IMG/VR virus record: IMGVR_UViG_3300031594_000001
Location: 1 to 51,867 of that record
DNA: 51,867 nucleotides
Direction: 5' to 3' (one strand)
Source of the DNA: a virus
Part shown: in pieces, positions 1 through 7,113 of the stretch
How the letters are laid out: each line of letters opens with the position of its first letter
How positions within the stretch are numbered: position 1 is the stretch's first letter
Translations under genes and position numbers: made by a program
The notes under the pieces: model-generated
What the model was told of the DNA's origin: nothing
The model's database searches: none
The model's input: only the letters and a program-made list of their open reading frames with translations

Positions 1-369
1 ATGAAAGCTAAGTGGAAGCCTCAACTCAACGCCCTGTACGAGTACGCGTGTGTAATGACACCGATGTTACCTCTAGGGGATAGCACATGGCTAAATAATA
101 TGAAGCGTGAGCAAGGAAAACATTTCGGTGTCACAACCGATTGGAGCCTTACCCCGCTTGACGCACTAGAAGCAGGTGAGGGTGACGTAGGCTTTCACCA
201 CCTAGCACTAGAGTTTGCTGTCTCTACAGAAACCTACGAGTGGGGCGTAGGCACTACCTTCAAAATACAAACAGTCAGAACCAAAGAGGACGCATCAGGT
301 GTGCGTTCATCATTCAACAGATGGGCCAACAAAATGTTTGGCTTCACCTACAACACAACCAAGGAGTAA
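1..369 (+). CDS. hypothetical protein, first gene of the rightward block
   Basis: A 122-residue protein that I do not recognise. It begins at the first base of the window, so its upstream context cannot be seen; the ATG may be the true start or an internal methionine. The product is soluble-looking with no membrane segment, and has a Trp-rich N-terminus (KAKWKPQLN) and a basic, aromatic C-terminus (RWANKMFGFTYN). The next gene starts 6 bases after the stop, and an AAGGAG at the end of this gene serves as its ribosome site, so the two are co-transcribed. If the window is a circular genome opened here, the upstream bases would be the G-rich run at the right end (AGGGGGG then TA), which could act as a ribosome site. 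Confidence 0.7.
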   Translation: MKAKWKPQLNALYEYACVMTPMLPLGDSTWLNNMKREQGKHFGVTTDWSLTPLDALEAGEGDVGFHHLALEFAVSTETYEWGVGTTFKIQTVRTKEDASGVRSSFNRWANKMFGFTYNTTKE

Positions 370-375
370 TACACA

Positions 376-1287
376 ATGCCGTATCAACATCTACTTGTCA
401 AAGACGCAAAGACTAGGGAAGCATCGAACCCTCAACACAATAATATGGAGTGTATACGTGTTAACCACCCAAGACTATATGAGTTTTTCACTGAAGTTAA
501 GGAGGTCAAGCCGAGCATACAGCCTATTGTTGTAGGTAATAAGATATACCTGCACTTCAAAGGTGATCCGTACACAGCCGCGTGGATTGGTTATGGTGAC
601 TTCAAAGATGTGTGTAAGGGTGATAGTAACTACGTGGTGTGTTCACCTAACGTAGAAAACAATCGCTATGATGCTCATAGAGAACAACACTATATGCGTA
701 TGTCGGTGAACCTAAAGAAAGCCGTAGGTTTCGCAAGTACCTTTACGCGTCCGTACAAAGCCCTCACTATAGTCGGTATCAATCTACAAGATGTAGGGTT
801 TGCTGCGGGTATGAGCCACGGAGAGTTGACCAGTAAAGTCAACGAAATGCAAACTACCTTGTTTGGGCGTGATTCCAGCCGTGATACGCCTGTCATGGCA
901 GAGATGAAGCATCTGGTAGCGTCTGGGTATTCGTTCATAGATAAGAAACTAGAGGCCGAAGCGCATGAGTTTTTTGAACTTCACCGCAAGCAACAGGCAA
1001 GCGCAACCCTTAATAAGGATTTAGCAGCTACGGCTGTTATCTGTACGGGTACTACGTTGAAAGGTGAACAGAAGTTTGAGACTTTTCGATGCGAGAGAGT
1101 GAGCCATTATAGACGCAAGGTACTGCAAGAAACACACCAATACTACATTGGCGCAGATAAGATACCTGACGAGATAAAGGACAAGGTAGCTGTTCTATCT
1201 ATGATGGAGCATGGTGAGTTTGTAGATGAAGTCGGCATGAGAATATGTGACGAAATTGTCTACGTAATGGACACTGTAGAAATATAG
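376..1287 (+). CDS. hypothetical phage protein with duplicated C-terminal module
   Basis: A 303-residue protein of unknown function. AAGGAG lies about 10 bases before the ATG. No catalytic motif is evident. The central part looks globular (KALTIVGINLQDVGFAAG around residues 125-145), followed by a helical charged stretch. Its last 40 residues (IPDEIKDKVAVLSMMEHGEF...) align without gaps to the C-terminus of the next gene (LPDWVQGRLAVIAMLQVGEL...), with about 13 of 38 positions identical, including the PD, AV, M, GE, VG and RI pairs. The two genes therefore share a small module. The stop codon overlaps the GTG start of the next gene (TAGTG), which points to translational coupling. Confidence 0.85.
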   Translation: MPYQHLLVKDAKTREASNPQHNNMECIRVNHPRLYEFFTEVKEVKPSIQPIVVGNKIYLHFKGDPYTAAWIGYGDFKDVCKGDSNYVVCSPNVENNRYDAHREQHYMRMSVNLKKAVGFASTFTRPYKALTIVGINLQDVGFAAGMSHGELTSKVNEMQTTLFGRDSSRDTPVMAEMKHLVASGYSFIDKKLEAEAHEFFELHRKQQASATLNKDLAATAVICTGTTLKGEQKFETFRCERVSHYRRKVLQETHQYYIGADKIPDEIKDKVAVLSMMEHGEFVDEVGMRICDEIVYVMDTVEI

Positions 1288-1541
1288 TGGCCGCTATCAA
1301 ACGAGATATGATATACCACATAACGCTATCAGATGATAGAAAAATCATTAAGGTAACGTGTATAGGTATAGAATGTGTTGACACCGATCTTTCACCCATA
1401 TACAACAGTGTCTCTGATTTGCCCGATTGGGTGCAGGGGAGGTTAGCTGTTATAGCCATGCTACAGGTAGGAGAACTGGTGGCAGGTGTTGGGGGTAGGA
1501 TTAGCGATAATCAGTATTGGATTGTTCCTGATACATACTAG
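1287..1541 (+). CDS. hypothetical protein, stand-alone paralogue of the preceding gene's C-terminus
   Basis: An 84-residue protein starting with GTG inside the TAGTG overlap with the previous gene. Its C-terminal half matches the C-terminal module of the preceding 303-residue protein, whereas its N-terminus (RDMIYHITLSDDRKIIKV) looks like a small beta-rich fold of its own. The likely origin is a tandem duplication, or a splitting of one ancestral module. Its TAG stop lies inside the first copy of the 16-bp palindrome (1538-1553), so this gene marks the end of the first small operon segment. Function unknown. Confidence 0.75.
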   Translation: MAAIKRDMIYHITLSDDRKIIKVTCIGIECVDTDLSPIYNSVSDLPDWVQGRLAVIAMLQVGELVAGVGGRISDNQYWIVPDTY

Positions 1542-1553
1542 GACACGTCCTAG
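1538..1553. promoter_or_regulatory. 16-bp palindrome, copy 1 (CTAGGACACGTCCTAG)
   Basis: Seven-base inverted repeat CTAGGAC/GTCCTAG with AC at the centre. It overlaps the stop codon of the preceding gene and directly abuts a second stem at 1554-1576. The same sequence recurs at 2773-2788, 7401-7416 and 11072-11087, always between genes of the rightward block and always just after or on a stop codon. It could be a protein operator or an RNA stem (CUAGGA with a CRCG loop). No convincing -35/-10 pair sits next to it. Confidence 0.8.
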
Positions 1554-1576
1554 GGCGGGGCTTTGGTTGCCCCGTC
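1554..1576 (+). promoter_or_regulatory. GC-rich hairpin abutting palindrome copy 1
   Basis: GGCGGGGC (1554-1561) pairs with GCCCCGTC (1569-1576) across a 7-base loop, giving an 8-bp stem with one wobble. It starts on the base after the palindrome. The following bases are TCACAAAC with no T run, so it is not a classic rho-independent terminator. It lies 21 bases before the start of the VRR-NUC gene, in that gene's leader. Partial termination, transcript processing or transcript stability are possible roles. Confidence 0.6.
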
Positions 1577-1597
1577 ACAAACAAATGGGAGAGCAAC

Positions 1598-1906
1598 ATG
1601 GCTATGACGCCAGAAGCAAAAGTTAAGAACAAAGCAGTAAAGCAGCTTAAAGAATTAGGTGCTTATTATTTCTTCCCCGCTACGGCAGGGTTTGGTAAAA
1701 GTGGTGTACCTGATATCGTGGCTTGCTACAAAGGGCTGTTCTTTGGGATCGAATGTAAGGCAGGTAAAAACACACCCACGCCTCTGCAAGAGAAGAACCT
1801 GAGAGAGATACGTGCAGCGGGGGGCTGCGATATGATTGTAAACGAATGGACAGTTGGTGACTTGACCGACACGTTAGGCAGTTGGGCGGCAATGCCAAAT
1901 GGATAA
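1598..1906 (+). CDS. VRR-NUC domain nuclease
   Basis: A 102-residue single-domain protein of the VRR-NUC family (virus-type replication-repair nuclease, PD-(D/E)xK fold). The core is visible: GVPD at residues 36-39 with D39, then GIECKAG with E52 and K54, and a conserved Q64 in the next helix. Such phage proteins are small, metal-dependent, structure-selective DNA nucleases thought to act on replication or recombination intermediates. The length is normal for the stand-alone phage form. GGGAG lies 6 bases before the ATG. The gene follows palindrome copy 1 plus a hairpin and overlaps the next gene by 8 bases, opening a run of coupled small genes. Confidence 0.92.
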   Translation: MAMTPEAKVKNKAVKQLKELGAYYFFPATAGFGKSGVPDIVACYKGLFFGIECKAGKNTPTPLQEKNLREIRAAGGCDMIVNEWTVGDLTDTLGSWAAMPNG

Positions 1907-2090
1907 AAATGCAGAGTTAACCCCCGCTCAACAATCAGAGTTAAAATTCCTACGCCAACAGGTAGATATGTGGCAAGAGAAGTCTTACGATAGAGACCCG
2001 ATGCCTAATGCCAAGAACAACCTGTTTGCAGCACAAGAAGAACTAACACGTTATGTTAGTGACCTACGTGCATGGGGCAAGGCGATATGA
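1899..2090 (+). CDS. small coiled-coil hypothetical protein
   Basis: A 63-residue, charged, mostly helical protein (LTPAQQSELKFLRQQVDMWQ, then NNLFAAQEELTRYVSDLRAW) that probably forms a coiled coil. Function unknown. Its ATG lies inside the end of the nuclease gene (8-base overlap), and its TGA stop overlaps the next candidate ATG (ATGA), as expected for translational coupling. No membrane segment or cysteine is present. Confidence 0.7.
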   Translation: MDKNAELTPAQQSELKFLRQQVDMWQEKSYDRDPMPNAKNNLFAAQEELTRYVSDLRAWGKAI

Positions 2091-2269
2091 CTAAATGGGA
2101 GTTTAGCATGATTAACCGTGATGAGTACGAGCGCGTATGTAAAGAGAACCGCGAACTAAAAGCGGATTTACGCAATCTTATAAACCGTATCAATAAGGTA
2201 GGAGAGACCCTTGACAGCGTTGGAGCAGTGGAAACAGTTGGCGAAAGCCGAGAACAAGCGGATGATTGA
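2087..2269 (+). CDS. small coiled-coil hypothetical protein
   Basis: A short, strongly helical protein (YERVCKENRELKADLRNLIN) ending in an acidic tail (GESREQADD). Two starts are possible: the ATG at 2087 that overlaps the previous stop (ATGA), giving 60 residues, or the ATG at 2108, which has GGGAG six bases upstream and gives 53 residues. I list the coupled start, although the second has the better ribosome site. The 3' end overlaps the next gene by 59 bases if that gene starts at its TTG. Function unknown. Confidence 0.6.
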   Translation: MTKWEFSMINRDEYERVCKENRELKADLRNLINRINKVGETLDSVGAVETVGESREQADD

Positions 2270-2504
2270 TTATTGCGGAGGTCGATCACTTAACTACGGC
2301 ATACCGCAAGAACACACTAAAGGCAGCGGTAAGCCTCGCATGTCAGAAATAGAAAGATCAAGACCTGCGAAGGCTATACTACGTCTAGCGCAACAAGGCT
2401 TTTCTATAGCGGAAACCGCAAGGATTACAGGATCACCCGTAGAGATGATTATCAGTAGGGCCAGACGTTACCAGATAAAATTCAAGGAGAACCAAGATGG
2501 ATAA
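2211..2504 (+). CDS. small helix-turn-helix protein
   Basis: Up to 97 residues. The C-terminal half (residues about 53-90, AILRLAQQGFSIAETARITG then SPVEMIISRARRYQIKF) is a clear helix-turn-helix resembling the DNA-binding part of sigma region 4 or transposase-type HTH folds. The start is uncertain. A TTG at 2211 has AGGAG about 7 bases upstream and fits the layout; an ATG at 2262 overlaps the previous stop; an ATG at 2340 would leave only the HTH. It is a candidate regulator of the phage's early genes and lies 270 bases before palindrome copy 2, although no direct link can be shown. Confidence 0.7.
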   Translation: MTALEQWKQLAKAENKRMIDYCGGRSLNYGIPQEHTKGSGKPRMSEIERSRPAKAILRLAQQGFSIAETARITGSPVEMIISRARRYQIKFKENQDG

Positions 2505-2772
2505 AGAAGAGTTTGAGGTAGCGATGCACCGTATAGCAGAGGCCGCGCCGAAAGAAGCGTCACCCGAAGTTATGTCGTTGATCGTTGCAAATTTAGTTTT
2601 GCTGTTTGAGCAGCAAGAACAATGGCCTTCTATAATGGTGGCAGTGACCGCTGTTCTAAGCGAAGCCATAAAAGAAGATCGTGAAAGGGCCGAAGATAAA
2701 GGTGAAGATATAGCGTTACGTGATGCTAATAACTTCATGGCCGCAATAATTCAGAAAAGACACCTGCATTAA
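2497..2772 (+). CDS. hypothetical helical protein
   Basis: A 91-residue, all-helical acidic protein (EEFEVAMHRIAEAAPKEASP...). A moderately hydrophobic helix around residues 25-40 (VMSLIVANLVLLFEQQEQW) is too short and flanked too closely by charges to be a confident membrane anchor. Function unknown. The start overlaps the HTH gene by 8 bases, and the stop TAA ends at the base before palindrome copy 2. It is the last gene of the small coupled cluster that begins with the VRR-NUC nuclease. Confidence 0.7.
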   Translation: MDKEEFEVAMHRIAEAAPKEASPEVMSLIVANLVLLFEQQEQWPSIMVAVTAVLSEAIKEDRERAEDKGEDIALRDANNFMAAIIQKRHLH

Positions 2773-2788
2773 CTAGGACACGTCCTAG
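2773..2788. promoter_or_regulatory. 16-bp palindrome, copy 2 (CTAGGACACGTCCTAG)
   Basis: Identical to copy 1. It begins immediately after the TAA stop of the preceding gene. The flanks TTAA on the left and TAG on the right are shared with copy 4. It is followed after six bases by the large inverted repeat at 2795-2868. Confidence 0.8.
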
Positions 2789-2794
2789 TAGGGG

Positions 2795-2868
2795 TGAGGG
2801 TGGCTGTAGGTGTAGTACAGTAATAAAGCAGACCGCAGGTAACTCGGTTTAAATTATTGCCACCCTCA
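2795..2868 (+). promoter_or_regulatory. 74-nt structured leader, three-way-junction-like
   Basis: A perfect 10-bp inverted repeat TGAGGGTGGC (2795-2804) / GCCACCCTCA (2859-2868) encloses two internal stems: TGTA/TACA (2805-2808 with 2816-2819, 7-base loop) and AGACCG/CGGTTT (2830-2835 with 2845-2850, one wobble, 9-base loop). No T run follows, so it is not a terminator. It ends 32 bases before the next gene, in its 5' leader. It has tRNA-like length but lacks tRNA features. It is a candidate cis-acting RNA such as a leader or protein-binding element. Confidence 0.55.
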
Positions 2869-2900
2869 TAAAAACAATATCATAAAAGAGTGAGAGAACA

Positions 2901-3425
2901 ATGTTAAACACACTAAAGATATACGTGCAGCACGTATTGGTGGGTAAGCGATGCGGATTTGGAGTTGACATAGACCAAGGGGAGCGCGTGTTTATACCGC
3001 CTAACCTTGTCAATAAGTATGACCTTGCCGAAGGTACACTTGCCCAGATGCGAGTGATACCCAACACTTCAAGGATGGCTAACGCAACCAAGTATCAAGT
3101 TGTGGGTGTTATTGCTGAGAGCGTAACACATTCTGTCGATGCAGGTGAAGCATACGAAGAAGAAACACCCCGCGTAGTGGTAGCTAAGATGGAAGATCGC
3201 ATACTTACGTTGCTATCTGAAGCAGACAATCAGTTTGCACATAGGGCTAGTGAGATAGCGTCTAAACTAGACGCAAGTAATGACGAGGTTCAGTCTGCGT
3301 TGGGCAAGCTGCACCGCGATGGGGAGATTTGGGAAGCCAAGATAGAACGTCGAGGTTCCCAGAAGAAAGCGTCCTACTGTCTATGGGCGTTGGATGATGA
3401 CTGGTTTGTACCAGAATTTGAATAA
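2901..3425 (+). CDS. cold-shock-like plus winged-helix protein, putative regulator
   Basis: A 174-residue protein with two apparent parts. Residues about 1-60 resemble a cold-shock/OB-fold domain (GFGVDIDQGERVFIPPNLV, then YDLAEGTLAQMRV), which usually binds single-stranded nucleic acid. Residues about 100-165 resemble a winged helix (RILTLLSEADNQF, SEIASKLDASNDEVQSALGK, then a wing ending in SYCLWAL). This suggests a nucleic-acid-binding regulator. The leader contains palindrome copy 2 and the 74-nt structure, and the ribosome site (GAGAG) is modest. It may bind these structured elements, but that is inference only. Confidence 0.7.
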   Translation: MLNTLKIYVQHVLVGKRCGFGVDIDQGERVFIPPNLVNKYDLAEGTLAQMRVIPNTSRMANATKYQVVGVIAESVTHSVDAGEAYEEETPRVVVAKMEDRILTLLSEADNQFAHRASEIASKLDASNDEVQSALGKLHRDGEIWEAKIERRGSQKKASYCLWALDDDWFVPEFE

Positions 3426-3435
3426 GGAGAGAACT

Positions 3436-4035
3436 ATGACTGCCAATAAAGAGAAGAAACGCGATAGGGTATTTAAGTTGTTAGAAAAATCCCTTGGCAC
3501 TGACACAGATAAGTCTATAGCCAAAAAAGTTGGGTGTAGCGTGTCATACGTAGGTAAGTTGCGTAAGTATGATTTCTGGAAGAAAGAACCACTGCAAAAA
3601 GTTGACGATAGTTCGTTTTGGTCTGGCATTGGTTCTGCCGATGCTGCCTACGAACTGGATAAGGCCGAGAAGATTAAGCGACACTCGCAAAATATTAGCA
3701 ACTCTGCCTACGAACTGACTAAGGGCGGCAAGCCACCTAAAGAAGGTACATACACACGTAGCAGTGTCCTTGATACCGCCAAGCAGTACGTCACCGAAGA
3801 TCGTGAAGCTACGCATGGCGATATGGAGAATAACTTTGAGGCCATAGCTATGCTGTGGGAGCAGTATTTCGATTGTGAGTGGTCTTTCTCGCCCACCGAT
3901 GTTGCGATGATGATGGCCCTGTTGAAGATCGCACGGCTCAAGTCCAACAAATATAACCCTGACAACTACATAGACGCCTGTGGTTACATGGCGTGTGCGG
4001 GTGAGTTAGCATTAAAGAAAGTAACAAAGAAGTGA
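3436..4035 (+). CDS. HTH plus DUF6378-like phage protein
   Basis: A 199-residue protein starting at the ATG that follows AAGGAGAGAACT; upstream in-frame methionines lack a ribosome site. Residues about 25-44 form an HTH-like segment (KSIAKKVGCSVSYVGKLRKY). The C-terminal 90 residues carry the pattern seen in phage DUF6378-type proteins: R-x-ATHGD...NF, LW-x-QYF, DVAMMMALLKIAR and a DNYIDACGYMACAGE ending. The biochemical role of that domain is unknown to me; it commonly lies beside phage replication genes. Its stop overlaps the GTG start of DNA polymerase (GTGA), so the two are coupled. Confidence 0.75.
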   Translation: MTANKEKKRDRVFKLLEKSLGTDTDKSIAKKVGCSVSYVGKLRKYDFWKKEPLQKVDDSSFWSGIGSADAAYELDKAEKIKRHSQNISNSAYELTKGGKPPKEGTYTRSSVLDTAKQYVTEDREATHGDMENNFEAIAMLWEQYFDCEWSFSPTDVAMMMALLKIARLKSNKYNPDNYIDACGYMACAGELALKKVTKK

Positions 4036-5858
4036 ACCTTGTTACGTTAGACTTTGAAACCTATTACGCGCAAGACTTCTCTTTGTCGAAGATAACGACA
4101 GAGGAATATATACGTGATCGTAGGTTTGAAGTTATTGGGTTGGGGCTGAAACATGGCCCCAACTCAACCGAATGGGCGCAAGGTGATAAGCAAGTAAAGG
4201 AACTATTAGGTTCTGTAGACTTTGCAAAAACTGGCGTCATTGCACACAACACGGCTTTTGACGGAGCGATACTAAGTTGGCGTTATGGGGTGAAGCCTAA
4301 AGCATGGTTTGATACTATGTGTATGGGTAGAGCCTTGCACGGTACAGAACACAGTGTCTCGCTTAAAGCTATGTCCGAGCGATACGGTATTGGTGTCAAA
4401 GGCAACGAAGTTATTATGGCGAAAGGTAAACGCCTAGTCGATTTTACAACGCAAGAAATACGTGACTACGCACGTTATTGTATCAATGACGTAGAACTAA
4501 CATACGAACTGTTTTCGCAGATGGTAAGGACGTTCCCCAGACAGGAACTAAAGTTGATAGACCTTACCCTACGTATGTTTATAGAACCCTTCCTAGACTT
4601 GGATACAGGTTTGTTAGAGCAGCATCTTGAAGATGTGAAAGATCGTAAAGACAAATTACTACTGGACGCAAACATTACTGACAAGAAAGACCTGATGAGT
4701 AATGCTAAGTTTGCTACGCTACTAGAAGAACTAGGTGTATCTCCCCCTAGAAAGATCAGCCCTACGACAGGCAAGGAAACCTATGCCTTTGCCAAGTCGG
4801 ACGAGGCTTTCAAAGAACTACAAGAACATGAGGACGATAGGGTGCAGTCTCTAGTCGCGGCTCGCTTAGGTAACAAGAGTACATTAGAAGAGACACGTAC
4901 TCAAAGGTTCATAGCTATATCCAAGCGCGGTCTTCTGCCTGTGCCTATCCGATACTATGCGGCACATACAGGTCGTTGGGGTGGGCAAGATAAGATTAAC
5001 CTGCAAAACCTGCCTAGCCGTGGGGCCAATGGTAAGAAACTAAAGAACAGCATTATTGCCCCCGAAGGCCACAGTGTCATAGATGCAGATAGTTCCCAGA
5101 TTGAGGCGCGGGTGTTAGCTTGGTTGGCAGGGCAAAACGATTTGACCGAAGCCTTTGCCCGAGGCGAGGACGTTTACATCAAGATGGCTGCACAGATATA
5201 CGGTTGTGCCGAAGAGGAAGTTACCGGAGCGCAGCGGTTTATCGGTAAGACCACAATCCTAGGGGCTGGCTATGGTATGGGTGCTGAGAAATTTGGTATG
5301 CAACTAAAGACTTTTGGACATGAAGTTAGTCCAAATGAGGCCAAGCGGATCATCAATATCTACCGCGATGCCAACTGGCGAATAAGTCAACTATGGCGTG
5401 AAGCGCACCACGCGGTGAAGCAACTAGCGCAGGGTGTTTCGGGGCGTTTCGGGGTGTCCAATATGGTTTCATACTGCGCGGAGCAGTCTGGTATAAAGCT
5501 ACCTTCTGAGTTGTATATCTACTACGAAGATTTGTCGGGCTACCAGAACTCACAGGGCGTTGAGTACACCTATAAGGTACGCCGAGGGCGCAAAAAACTA
5601 TACGGTGGCAAGGTCGTGGAGAACGTGTGCCAAGGTATAGCCCGTTGCATTATTGGTGAACAAATGCTACGTATTGCTAAGAAATACCCTGTAGTCCTAA
5701 CCGTTCACGACAGCATAGCCTGTTGCGTTCCTGACGAGCAGGTGGACGAAGCGCAGCGATATGTAGAGGATTGTATGCGTTGGACACCTGATTGGGCCGA
5801 GGGACTGCCTATCAACTGCGAAAGCGGTAAAGCTAAATCATATGGGGAGTGTGAATAA
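4032..5858 (+). CDS. family A DNA polymerase with 3'-5' exonuclease domain
   Basis: A 608-residue replicative polymerase. The N-terminal DnaQ-like proofreading domain shows exo motif I DFETYY (D7, E9), a motif II region (VIAHNTAFDGAIL) and motif III (YCINDVELTY). The polymerase domain shows motif A (VIDADSSQIEARV, near residue 350), the O-helix (RFIGKTTILGAGYGMG, near 401-416) and motif C as VHDS (near 557) instead of the usual VHDE, a variant common in phage enzymes. There is no 5'-3' exonuclease domain, as is usual for phage replicative family A enzymes. It starts with GTG overlapping the previous stop, and its own stop overlaps the next ATG (TAATG). Confidence 0.96.
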   Translation: MNLVTLDFETYYAQDFSLSKITTEEYIRDRRFEVIGLGLKHGPNSTEWAQGDKQVKELLGSVDFAKTGVIAHNTAFDGAILSWRYGVKPKAWFDTMCMGRALHGTEHSVSLKAMSERYGIGVKGNEVIMAKGKRLVDFTTQEIRDYARYCINDVELTYELFSQMVRTFPRQELKLIDLTLRMFIEPFLDLDTGLLEQHLEDVKDRKDKLLLDANITDKKDLMSNAKFATLLEELGVSPPRKISPTTGKETYAFAKSDEAFKELQEHEDDRVQSLVAARLGNKSTLEETRTQRFIAISKRGLLPVPIRYYAAHTGRWGGQDKINLQNLPSRGANGKKLKNSIIAPEGHSVIDADSSQIEARVLAWLAGQNDLTEAFARGEDVYIKMAAQIYGCAEEEVTGAQRFIGKTTILGAGYGMGAEKFGMQLKTFGHEVSPNEAKRIINIYRDANWRISQLWREAHHAVKQLAQGVSGRFGVSNMVSYCAEQSGIKLPSELYIYYEDLSGYQNSQGVEYTYKVRRGRKKLYGGKVVENVCQGIARCIIGEQMLRIAKKYPVVLTVHDSIACCVPDEQVDEAQRYVEDCMRWTPDWAEGLPINCESGKAKSYGECE

Positions 5859-6055
5859 TGACTAAATACGTAGCAGTAGTGCCATACGGTAATGAGGGTA
5901 CTCAACCCCTAAACAACAATAGCTGTCCTTTGTACGAGGGTTCCCACACAATAGTTTGTGTAAGCAGTAGTGGCGACAGTATTTGCTCTGGTTTTACAGG
6001 ATTTGCGAGTGATGATGTAGTAGAATGTCAAGAGACAAGCAGCGGAGGTATATAG
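5858..6055 (+). CDS. small cysteine-containing hypothetical protein
   Basis: A 65-residue protein coupled to the polymerase gene by TAATG, with GGGGAG upstream. It has four spaced cysteines (C23, C34, C43, C58) in a Ser/Thr/Gly-rich sequence, which might bind a metal or form disulphides, but the spacing matches no zinc motif I know. It has no signal peptide. Its stop is immediately followed by the next ATG. Function unknown. Confidence 0.65.
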   Translation: MTKYVAVVPYGNEGTQPLNNNSCPLYEGSHTIVCVSSSGDSICSGFTGFASDDVVECQETSSGGI

Positions 6056-6451
6056 ATGGAACTTGATATAACAGAATTGACGCAGGAAAGCCTTAACAGC
6101 GTTTTAAAGAAACATGAGGCTTCAGCACTACGTGCGGAGGGGTTTTATGTAGGTGAACTAGAAGCACACGTTAACACTGACATACGTATACATGAGGTAA
6201 GGGAAGCTGCGCGTTGGCTTGCTAAAAACCGCCGAAGGGCTACAATAAACCGTAAGTATTCAAGTTACCAACTAAAGCACTTTGCAGAAAAGACCGCAGA
6301 AGGTGGATACATATCTAATGGCGCGTTAATTGCAGCGGCCTATTATCTTGGATTTGATGTTGAACCCGATGGAGGTCATTCACCTAACGCTTGTCTAAAC
6401 ATATCCAGTAAGACTGTTACACCCCTACGTGCGGCTGTTGGGTATGACTGA
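6056..6451 (+). CDS. hypothetical phage protein
   Basis: A 131-residue protein starting directly after the previous stop, with GGAGG nearby. The N-terminal half is helical (LTQESLNSVLKKHEASALRA). The middle contains a basic patch (LAKNRRRATINRKYSSYQLK) that could contact nucleic acid, followed by a pattern (GYISNGALIAAAYYLGF) that resembles a small HTH-like helix pair. I do not recognise a family. It overlaps the nuclease gene downstream by 8 bases and lies between polymerase and nuclease, so a replication or recombination accessory role is plausible. Confidence 0.75.
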   Translation: MELDITELTQESLNSVLKKHEASALRAEGFYVGELEAHVNTDIRIHEVREAARWLAKNRRRATINRKYSSYQLKHFAEKTAEGGYISNGALIAAAYYLGFDVEPDGGHSPNACLNISSKTVTPLRAAVGYD

Positions 6452-7112
6452 CGTTGCGCCGTGGTCTTTTAGTAAGATCAAAGCCTTTGAGCAGTGTCCA
6501 AAGCAGTTTTACCACGAGAAGATACTCAAGCAGTATCCTGTAGTTGAATCAGATGCTATGAGATACGGCACTGATTTTCACTTGGCTTGTGAAGAACATG
6601 TACGTGACGGTAAGGATTTACCCGCGAAGTATTCCTACGCGCAGGGTGCGATGGATAACCTCAACGCCAAGCAAGGGCGCAAGCTATGCGAAGAAAAGCT
6701 AGGGCTGACCGCAGACTTAGAACCGTGTGGTTTCTTTGACGATAATGTTTGGTTCCGTGGTATAGTAGACTTGGTAATAGTAGACGATGATGTAGCTTGG
6801 GTTGTAGATTACAAGACAGGCAAATCCGCTAAGTACGCAGACAAAGGGCAGCTTGAACTTATGGCCCTGACTGTGTTTGCACACTTTTCAAACGTACATA
6901 CCGTAAAGGCCGCACTTCTATTTGTTGTGTGTACAGCTATAGTAAAAGACACCTACCATAGAGCTTCCAGCTCAACATTATGGGAGAAGTGGCTCAGTAA
7001 GTATGGTAAGATGCAAAGTGCAGCCGATAACGATGTGTGGAACCCCCGAACAAGTGGGTTATGCAGACGCCACTGTGCTGTGTTAGAGTGCGTACATAAC
7101 GGAAGGAATTGA
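6444..7112 (+). CDS. Cas4/RecB-type PD-(D/E)xK exonuclease
   Basis: A 222-residue nuclease of the Cas4/AddB/RecB family. Core residues visible: H46 (GTDFHLACE), D109 (GIVDL), D122 with K124 (VVDYKTGK) and Q136 (GQLEL). One N-terminal cysteine (C18 in FEQCPKQFY) and three near the C-terminus (C207, C211, C216) match the layout of the 4Fe-4S cluster in Cas4 and AddB, although the spacing is C-x3-C-x4-C. Such phage enzymes act as DNA end-processing exonucleases for recombination or host DNA breakdown. I chose the ATG at 6444, within the ATGACTGA overlap with the previous stop, over an upstream GTG. Confidence 0.9.
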   Translation: MTDVAPWSFSKIKAFEQCPKQFYHEKILKQYPVVESDAMRYGTDFHLACEEHVRDGKDLPAKYSYAQGAMDNLNAKQGRKLCEEKLGLTADLEPCGFFDDNVWFRGIVDLVIVDDDVAWVVDYKTGKSAKYADKGQLELMALTVFAHFSNVHTVKAALLFVVCTAIVKDTYHRASSSTLWEKWLSKYGKMQSAADNDVWNPRTSGLCRRHCAVLECVHNGRN

Positions 7113-7113
7113 T

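Noticed and set aside
1598-1906. Holliday junction resolvase proper (RuvC or Hjc type)
   Set aside because: The motif order and the GVPD...ECK core are of the VRR-NUC family; resolvase activity is possible but cannot be claimed.
2795-2868. Possible tRNA gene (74 bases closed by a long stem)
   Set aside because: No T-loop consensus, no anticodon arm of the right size and spacing, and a 10-bp rather than 7-bp closing stem. Kept as a structured leader instead.
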